Below are positions 59,279 to 64,000 of a stretch of 64,000 bases of DNA, in pieces. Numbering within the stretch: the first letter of the stretch is position 1; each line of letters starts with the position of its first letter. The stretch is from Salirhabdus euzebyi (GTDB taxonomy: Bacteria > Bacillota > Bacilli > Bacillales > Alkalibacillaceae), in assembly GCF_014207435.1 (NCBI RefSeq), contig NZ_JACHGH010000001.1, positions 372,001-436,000 on the forward strand. Reading direction: 5' to 3'. The notes beneath the pieces are model-generated. The model was not told where the DNA came from. It searched no databases and was given only the letters and a program-made list of their open reading frames with translations. Both the position numbers and the translations under genes were made by a program.

Positions 59279-59460
59279 ATGTCTACTTGCCGACACAATA
59301 CAGCCGAACAGCTTTATCTGATTATGATTATACGTTATGTAAGCGTATTTTTCGACGTATTTTTACAAATTTTCGTAAAACATTGTATATTTCTAGAAAT
59401 TATAATACCATAAACAGAACAAATGTTCTATACTTTATTATAAAAAATGGAGTGATTATG

Positions 59461-60555
59461 ATGGCAAGTTTTCAAAAACGCGGGAAAACATGGCAATATA
59501 CAATAAGCGCGAAACCTAAACCCATTAGAAAAAGTGGTTTTAGCACAAAAAAAGAAGCACAAATTGCCGCTTCTGAAGTTGAAGCGGAATTAAGAAAAGG
59601 TGTGGCGCCAAATTTAAAACCTGTGCCTTTCGATGAATACTTTGAGTCCTGGTTAAAAGTTTATAAACCTAACATTGCTAAGAACACTATGGAAAGATAT
59701 TTAAATACGTTGGAAACTATAAGGATTCACTTTGGAGGAACAGCTTTACAGAATATTAACAAACGGAAATATCAGTCTTTTTTAAATGATTATGGGAAGG
59801 ATCATGCTAAGGCGACTTCTAGAAAGTTAAATAGTCATATTAGGTCCTGTGTAAGGGAAGCAATTGATGAAGGTATTATAAGAGTAGATTTCACCAGGGG
59901 AGTAACTTTAACTGGTAAAGATGGCAAACGTGCTGAAGAAAAGCACTTAAATTATGCGGAAAGCAAGCTACTTCTCAATGAATTATACAAACGTCTGGAT
60001 AAGTCCTTAACCCATTATTTATTATTACTAGGACTAACTTCCGGAATGCGTTTTGCGGAAATGGTGGGGTTAACAAGAAAAGATTTTGATTTTCAGGAAA
60101 GAACAATTAATATAACAAAAACATGGGGATACACAAAGAAAATGCATGAAGGATTTGGCCCGACCAAGAACGAGCGATCTATACGTAAAATAAGAATGGA
60201 TTCAATAGTAATGAACGCCTTCAAAAAACTTTTTGAATCCACTCCCGATAACATTTTACGCTTAGTTTTTTTCAGCCCTGAATCTAAGTATAAAGTTATT
60301 AGTAATGGAAATGCAAATAAAGTATTAGAACGGATTTTAAAGGAATTAAAAATAGAGCCTATTACAGTCCATGGTTTAAGACATACTCATGCAAGTGTCT
60401 CCTTATATGAACAAGTGTCAATTTACTATGTGGCAGAAAGGCTAGGTCACGCAGATACAGAAACAACTAATAAACATTATGCACACATAATTAAAGAGCT
60501 TAGAGAAAGAGACGAAGAGAAGACCGTTTCGATATTCCAAAACATGATTGTGTAA
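59461..60555 (+). CDS. int: Tyrosine-recombinase integrase
   Basis: 364 residues. N-terminal arm-binding domain (KRGKTWQYTISAKPKPIRKS), a SAM-like core-binding domain (about 60-150), and the catalytic domain: Arg in LTSGMRFAEMVGL, HGLRHTHAS (H-x-x-R), GHADTETTNKHYAH with the Tyr nucleophile. ATG at 59461 follows GGAGTGA; the longer open frame upstream is unnatural. It is adjacent to the tRNA attachment site. Confidence 0.95.
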   Translation: MASFQKRGKTWQYTISAKPKPIRKSGFSTKKEAQIAASEVEAELRKGVAPNLKPVPFDEYFESWLKVYKPNIAKNTMERYLNTLETIRIHFGGTALQNINKRKYQSFLNDYGKDHAKATSRKLNSHIRSCVREAIDEGIIRVDFTRGVTLTGKDGKRAEEKHLNYAESKLLLNELYKRLDKSLTHYLLLLGLTSGMRFAEMVGLTRKDFDFQERTINITKTWGYTKKMHEGFGPTKNERSIRKIRMDSIVMNAFKKLFESTPDNILRLVFFSPESKYKVISNGNANKVLERILKELKIEPITVHGLRHTHASVSLYEQVSIYYVAERLGHADTETTNKHYAHIIKELRERDEEKTVSIFQNMIV

Positions 60556-60613
60556 AAAATGTGTAAAACGGTTTGGATTTATGTTCAATTCTTTTCCGTT
60601 GTAAAAAAAAACA

Positions 60614-60659
60614 AAAAACACTATCAAACGCTAATATCACAACGTTTAATAGTGTTTTT
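60614..60659. terminator. Bidirectional terminator between int and tRNA-Arg
   Basis: AAAAAACACTAT.AAACG / CGTTT.ATAGTGTTTTT with one mismatch and a 12-nt loop; T tracts on both sides. It stops int transcription and can replace the original tRNA terminator now displaced to 21076-21115. Confidence 0.85.
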
Positions 60660-60694
60660 ATTTTTGTCGTTTCCGACACTTTCCGACTAACTGA

Positions 60695-60705
60695 CGTCCC
60701 AGGAG
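60695..60705. other. attL (integrase-proximal junction), 11-bp core
   Basis: CGTCCCAGGAG at the 3' end of tRNA-Arg; the same sequence is at 21132-21142. Just inside lie two TTTCCGAC copies 10 bp apart (60670, 60680) that may be integrase or excisionase sites. Confidence 0.75.
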
Positions 60706-60768
60706 CGATTCGAACGCCCGACCGACAGCTTAGAAGGCTGTTGCTCTATCCAGCTGAGCTACTGGGAC
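60695..60768 (-). tRNA. tRNA-Arg(UCU)
   Basis: 74 nt, cloverleaf with acceptor GTCCCAG / CTGGGAC, anticodon TCT in CCTTCTAAG, T-loop GTTCGAATC and discriminator G. CCA is not encoded. The gene is intact although it is the phage attachment site. Confidence 0.96.
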
Positions 60769-60787
60769 AGAAATATAAGAAATATGG

Positions 60788-60858
60788 AGCGGGTGATGGG
60801 AATCGAACCCACGACATCAGCTTGGAAGGCTGAGGTTATACCATTTAACTACACCCGC
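60788..60858 (-). tRNA. tRNA-Gly(UCC)
   Basis: 71 nt, acceptor GCGGGTG / CACCCGC, anticodon TCC in CCTTCCAAG, T-loop GTTCGATTC, discriminator T. It is upstream of tRNA-Arg in the same leftward unit. Confidence 0.96.
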
Positions 60859-60932
60859 AATCTCCTAACAGACAAAAGTTATTGTATAATGAAATCAACT
60901 AAATGTCAAGGGAGTTTCAAATGTTTTTTCTT

Positions 60933-61457
60933 TTAAGCTAAATTTTCGGTTACATCCTTTAAAACAGTGGCATCTTTTACATCCAAAAATTCAATTTTTA
61001 AAGCTTCAATGCTATGCCAAGATAGTTTAACATAAGTAGGAGCAGTTCCGCCAGCCCCTCCTCTTGGTGAACGAATGCTTCCAGGGTTTATAAAAAGCTT
61101 TCCTCCGACCTTTTCTGCTCCAGACATATGAGAATGTCCAAAACAAGCTATTTGAGCTCCTGTCTCTTCTGAGCGATAAGAAAGTGGCATTAACGTACTC
61201 TTTACATTAAACAGGTGTCCATGAGTAACATAGAATGACAAACCATCTACTTGAAAGTCTATTTCCTCTGGGTACGTTCGATCAAAATCACAATTGCCCC
61301 TTACTTTTTTAAAACCTTCCATTTCAGCTGAATGGAAGTCCAACTCAGAGTCTCCACAATGGATAAATACATCTGCTTCATTTTTATGACGGTTTTTGAT
61401 TTGTAATAGCTCTTGTTCTAAACCATGACTATCACTTACGATAATAACTGTCGGCAA
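60933..61457 (-). CDS. ysnB: Metallophosphoesterase YsnB-like (YfcE/MJ0936 family)
   Basis: A 174-residue calcineurin-like phosphodiesterase: SDSHG, HCGDSE, GNCDFDRTYP, THGHLFNV, GHSHMSGA, the five metal/phosphate motifs. TTG start after GGAGGGAA. It is downstream of rdgB in the conserved gerM-rph-rdgB-ysnB order. Confidence 0.92.
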   Translation of the reverse strand: MPTVIIVSDSHGLEQELLQIKNRHKNEADVFIHCGDSELDFHSAEMEGFKKVRGNCDFDRTYPEEIDFQVDGLSFYVTHGHLFNVKSTLMPLSYRSEETGAQIACFGHSHMSGAEKVGGKLFINPGSIRSPRGGAGGTAPTYVKLSWHSIEALKIEFLDVKDATVLKDVTENLA

Positions 61458-61458
61458 T

Positions 61459-62070
61459 TTAGTTTCCCTCCGTCAATACTTCTTCTTTAATCCACTTAAC
61501 CATTTGGTCAATCGCATCACGACGATGGCTAATTTGATTTTTTTCTTCTGGTTCGTATTGTGCTAGTGACCGCTCACTATTTTTAGGATAAAAAATAGGG
61601 TCATAACCAAACCCATGACTACCAACAGGTTTAAATCCGATAGAGCCTTCGCATGTACCTCTTTTTATGACCGTATCACCACCAGGGCGTGCAAGGGCTA
61701 ATGCACATACAAATCGCGCAGTTCGTTCCGTTAGATCCATATTTTCTAACTCATTTAACACTTTTTCTAAATTTTTTTGATCGTTTTTCTCCAATCCAGC
61801 GTATCGAGCAGAGTAAATACCAGGTCTTCCTTCTAAAGCATCTACTTCAAGGCCTGAATCATCCCCTAATACGGGCATATTAAAAAGGTTGGCTACTTCT
61901 TCAGCTTTTATTGCTGCATTCTCTTCAAATGTAGAACCTGTTTCTTCTATTTCAGGGATTTCCTGCTCAATGTCTAATAAAGTTATAACGTCAATTCCAA
62001 TTTCCCCAAAAATTTCTTTAAACTCTTTTGCTTTTCCTTTATTTTTTGTTGCTAACAACACTTTTTTCAT
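61459..62070 (-). CDS. rdgB: XTP/dITP diphosphatase (HAM1/RdgB family, YsnA)
   Basis: A 203-residue enzyme that removes non-canonical purine triphosphates: [14 protein letters not shown] near the start, [24 protein letters not shown], and [10 protein letters not shown]. The ATG at 62070 has GGAG 9 nt upstream; nine earlier residues in the frame lie within rph. Overlaps rph by 32 bp. Confidence 0.95.
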   Translation of the reverse strand: MKKVLLATKNKGKAKEFKEIFGEIGIDVITLLDIEQEIPEIEETGSTFEENAAIKAEEVANLFNMPVLGDDSGLEVDALEGRPGIYSARYAGLEKNDQKNLEKVLNELENMDLTERTARFVCALALARPGGDTVIKRGTCEGSIGFKPVGSHGFGYDPIFYPKNSERSLAQYEPEEKNQISHRRDAIDQMVKWIKEEVLTEGN

Positions 62071-62842
62071 CCGTTTCAACTCCAGTTTTTGCAGCATCTA
62101 TATTGTTCATAATAGCCTCATGCCAAGGACCAATAGCCTTTTGTTGTAGCTCCATTAGTTGTTTCAATCCGACTTCTGCTAAAGCTAACATACTTGTTAA
62201 TTCATCATAAGAAAAAGTATCCTCTTCACCAGTACCTTGTAACTCTACAAATTCATTATCCCCATTCATGACAACGTTAAGATCGACCTTAGCTTCTGCG
62301 TCCTCTTTGTAGCATAAATCCAGAACGGCTTTTCCGTCAGGTAATACACCAACAGATGTTGCAGCTAAATAATTATTTATTGGTAACTCCGCTAACACTT
62401 TGTTATCCACTAACTTACCAAAAGCAATTACCATTGCAACAAAAGCACCTGTTATCGATGCAGTTCTCGTTCCACCATCTGCTTGAATAACGTCACAATC
62501 AATCCAAACAGTTCTTTCCCCTATTTTGTTTAGGTTAACAACTGCTCTTAAAGCTCGTCCAATTAATCGTTGGATTTCCATTGTTCGTCCTGTAATTTTA
62601 CCTTTGGACGATTCACGAATATTTCTTTGTTCTGTAGCTCTTGGTAGCATGGAATATTCAGCGGTAATCCATCCTTTTCCTTGTCCTCTTAAAAATGGTG
62701 GCACTCTATCCTCAATGCTGGCATTACAAATCACCTTTGTGTCCCCAACACTTATTAAAACGGAGCCTTCAGGATGCTTTGTAAAGTTGGTTTCTATATG
62801 TACGGGACGTAATTCTGTAACTTCTCTTCCATCCACTCGCAT
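62039..62842 (-). CDS. rph: Ribonuclease PH
   Basis: 267 residues; phosphorolytic exoribonuclease that trims tRNA 3' ends. RXXGR-type start [51 protein letters not shown]. Normal length plus a short tail. GGAGG precedes the ATG. Confidence 0.96.
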   Translation of the reverse strand: MRVDGREVTELRPVHIETNFTKHPEGSVLISVGDTKVICNASIEDRVPPFLRGQGKGWITAEYSMLPRATEQRNIRESSKGKITGRTMEIQRLIGRALRAVVNLNKIGERTVWIDCDVIQADGGTRTASITGAFVAMVIAFGKLVDNKVLAELPINNYLAATSVGVLPDGKAVLDLCYKEDAEAKVDLNVVMNGDNEFVELQGTGEEDTFSYDELTSMLALAEVGLKQLMELQQKAIGPWHEAIMNNIDAAKTGVETDEKSVVSNKK

Positions 62843-63039
62843 AATGTATCCTCCTTTTTTATTCGAATGTCATCATAACATATATTGTAACTAAATCTAC
62901 GTTCCAATACAAAAAATTAATTGATGCGTTTCCTGCTATTACAAAAGTGCATTCGTCTTGTCGAGGCCTAATATAGTTAAGATGATCTCTGCAAAATAAG
63001 TGGCTTTAGAAAGCTTATCATTTTCTTGACAATAAAAAA

Positions 63040-63059
63040 GGAGCTGATTAGTCAGCCCC
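63040..63059 (-). terminator. Intrinsic terminator of gerM
   Basis: 8-bp stem GGAGCTGA / TCAGCCCC (one wobble), 4-nt loop, T run on the minus strand, 11 bp after the gerM stop. So rph and gerM may be separately transcribed. Confidence 0.8.
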
Positions 63060-63069
63060 TTATACGATA

Positions 63070-64000
63070 TTAAATTCCACTTGCATTTATAACATCATCT
63101 CTGCTTACTGGTTTAGAGAATGTTTCTCCATTCTCATTAAAAACTTGATCTGTACCGTCTACCGTTACTTGTACAGCCTCCACACCAGGTTGTTCCGTTA
63201 ATGATAATACTAGACTACTTAATACTTCATTTGAAATTGTTTGGTTTTCTATACTATTAAAGATTGCGTCATTAAAGGTTAAGGATAAAACACCATCTTT
63301 ATAGACAGGTTCTGCTGTTAGTTCGACGCCTTCCTGGAATACGTTTAATAATCCGGCCATTTCATAGCCAGGTCCGTTTATAATGTTCTTGACAACACTT
63401 TCATACATATCTGCTTCTTCCGATTCGATTGGAACAGTAACTGGTACAAAATAATACTGACCATCGTGTTGTGCAGGATAATATAAAGTTGTTGCTGTAC
63501 TATTGGTTAAATCAGTAACATCCCCAACATGAAGATTAATACCGTTAGCTCTCGATAATCCATTAGAAATTGGTGTTCCATTAACAGGCATAACATCTTG
63601 TTCTTGCCCTTCAATTCTTAACTTCACTCGCTCAACTGTATCAAACTGCGTTAAGGTAAACGTCATTGCTTGCAAAATTTGAAGCTCTTCTTTTTCTGTA
63701 TAGTTTGTAAACTCTTCAGATAGGTCAACAATAAGTGTTCCATCTTCCTCTAAATTCATGCTGTTCACTTCCGTACCAACTGGTAATACAGCTTGGAATC
63801 CATTTGGTAGCATATTGGTGACAGGTCCATCTTTTACTAAATATTCTAACGTTTGCTTTGCAACTGCTTTTGACTCATCAGTTGGTATAGTTAACGTTTG
63901 TGGTACTACCATACCATTCTTATCTAGTAAATAAAGCTCCCTTTTTACTTCCTTTGGTTCACTGGAATCTGAGTCTTCTTCTCCCTCTACAGACCCTTCA
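63070..64000 (-). CDS. gerM: Spore germination protein GerM (C-terminal part; N-terminus outside the window)
   Basis: At least 309 residues in frame to the window end, with two GerMN (copper-amine-oxidase-like/Gmad) domains: first near the FQAVLPVGTEVNSMNLEEDG segment, second near EGVELTAEPVYKDGVLSLTF. GerM acts in germination and cortex assembly and is a lipoprotein, but the signal part lies beyond 64000. Position before rph matches Bacillus. Confidence 0.88.
   Translation of the reverse strand, partial: EGSVEGEEDSDSSEPKEVKRELYLLDKNGMVVPQTLTIPTDESKAVAKQTLEYLVKDGPVTNMLPNGFQAVLPVGTEVNSMNLEEDGTLIVDLSEEFTNYTEKEELQILQAMTFTLTQFDTVERVKLRIEGQEQDVMPVNGTPISNGLSRANGINLHVGDVTDLTNSTATTLYYPAQHDGQYYFVPVTVPIESEEADMYESVVKNIINGPGYEMAGLLNVFQEGVELTAEPVYKDGVLSLTFNDAIFNSIENQTISNEVLSSLVLSLTEQPGVEAVQVTVDGTDQVFNENGETFSKPVSRDDVINASGI

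Larger units (their letters stand above)
21132..60705. mobile_element. Prophage, about 39.6 kb, inserted in tRNA-Arg(UCU)
   Basis: A complete-looking temperate phage bounded by the 11-bp core repeats. It has integrase next to the intact tRNA copy, a divergent CI/Cro region, early genes, late regulator, HNH nuclease and terminase, portal, protease, HK97-type capsid, connectors, long tail with tape measure, baseplate/fibre genes, a DGR, and holin/endolysin. Nearly all genes run leftward apart from integrase, CI, a small XRE protein and one HTH gene. Beyond the endolysin, next to attR, lies an accessory operon with a ParM-like actin and an ATPase. No essential module looks broken. Confidence 0.93.

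Noticed and set aside
59287-59460. N-terminal extension of the integrase frame
   Set aside because: The translated segment is unlike integrases and precedes the ribosome site GGAGTGA; start placed at 59461.
60573-60833. An 86-residue frame over the tRNA genes
   Set aside because: It is antisense to two clear tRNAs.

Overview
Organism. The window is low-GC Firmicute DNA. Chromosomal markers (lonA/lonB/clpX/tig, ysxC, hemA, ysoA, gerM-rph-rdgB-ysnB, an Sda-like sporulation checkpoint protein, an Hpr-like MarR regulator) point to an endospore-forming member of the Bacillaceae. The gene order resembles the hemA-ysxC-lonA-lonB-clpX-tig-ysoA and gerM-rph-ysnA-ysnB neighbourhoods of Bacillus subtilis. 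A halotolerant relative of the Oceanobacillus/Virgibacillus type is plausible, but that is inference. Region 1 (1-12 kb): leftward protein quality-control genes (hemA start, ysxC, lonA, lonB, clpX, tig, ysoA), then rightward hpr-like and sda-like genes and two inverted copies of a GC-richer intergenic repeat. Region 2 (12-17 kb): a methionine-salvage neighbourhood. mtnE points left; a SAM riboswitch with an intrinsic terminator precedes an iron-type alcohol dehydrogenase and mtnU pointing right; a small membrane protein and a second nitrilase-family hydrolase follow. Region 3 (17-21 kb): a polar amino acid ABC importer, an AbiGi-family orphan gene, two small host proteins, and a terminator that probably belonged to the tRNA operon before prophage insertion. 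Region 4 (about 21,132-60,705): a 39.6-kb prophage with HK97-type head genes and a long flexible tail, inserted in the 3' end of tRNA-Arg(UCU) with an 11-bp repeated core. Reading from the integrase end: integrase, CI/Cro switch with palindromic operators, antirepressor, AbrB-like protein, DnaD-like initiator with 11-bp iterons, small early genes, RecU, late regulator, HNH/terminase, portal, protease, capsid, connectors, tail (with a -1 frameshift site in the tail chaperone pair), fibre/baseplate genes, a diversity-generating retroelement (DGR), then holin and endolysin. Region 5 (21.2-26.9 kb, inside the prophage, distal to lysis): an unusual leftward accessory operon with a ParM-like actin, a ribbon-helix-helix ParR-like protein, repeats that may be its centromere/operator, several small membrane proteins including two tiny paralogues, and an 803-residue HerA/VirB4-type ATPase. 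Region 6 (60.7-64 kb): tRNA-Arg, tRNA-Gly, ysnB, rdgB, rph and the 3' part of gerM. The two most interesting systems are the DGR, where template and variable repeats differ at 17 of 105 positions and every difference falls on a template adenine, and the ParM-ParR-ATPase-membrane module beside attR.
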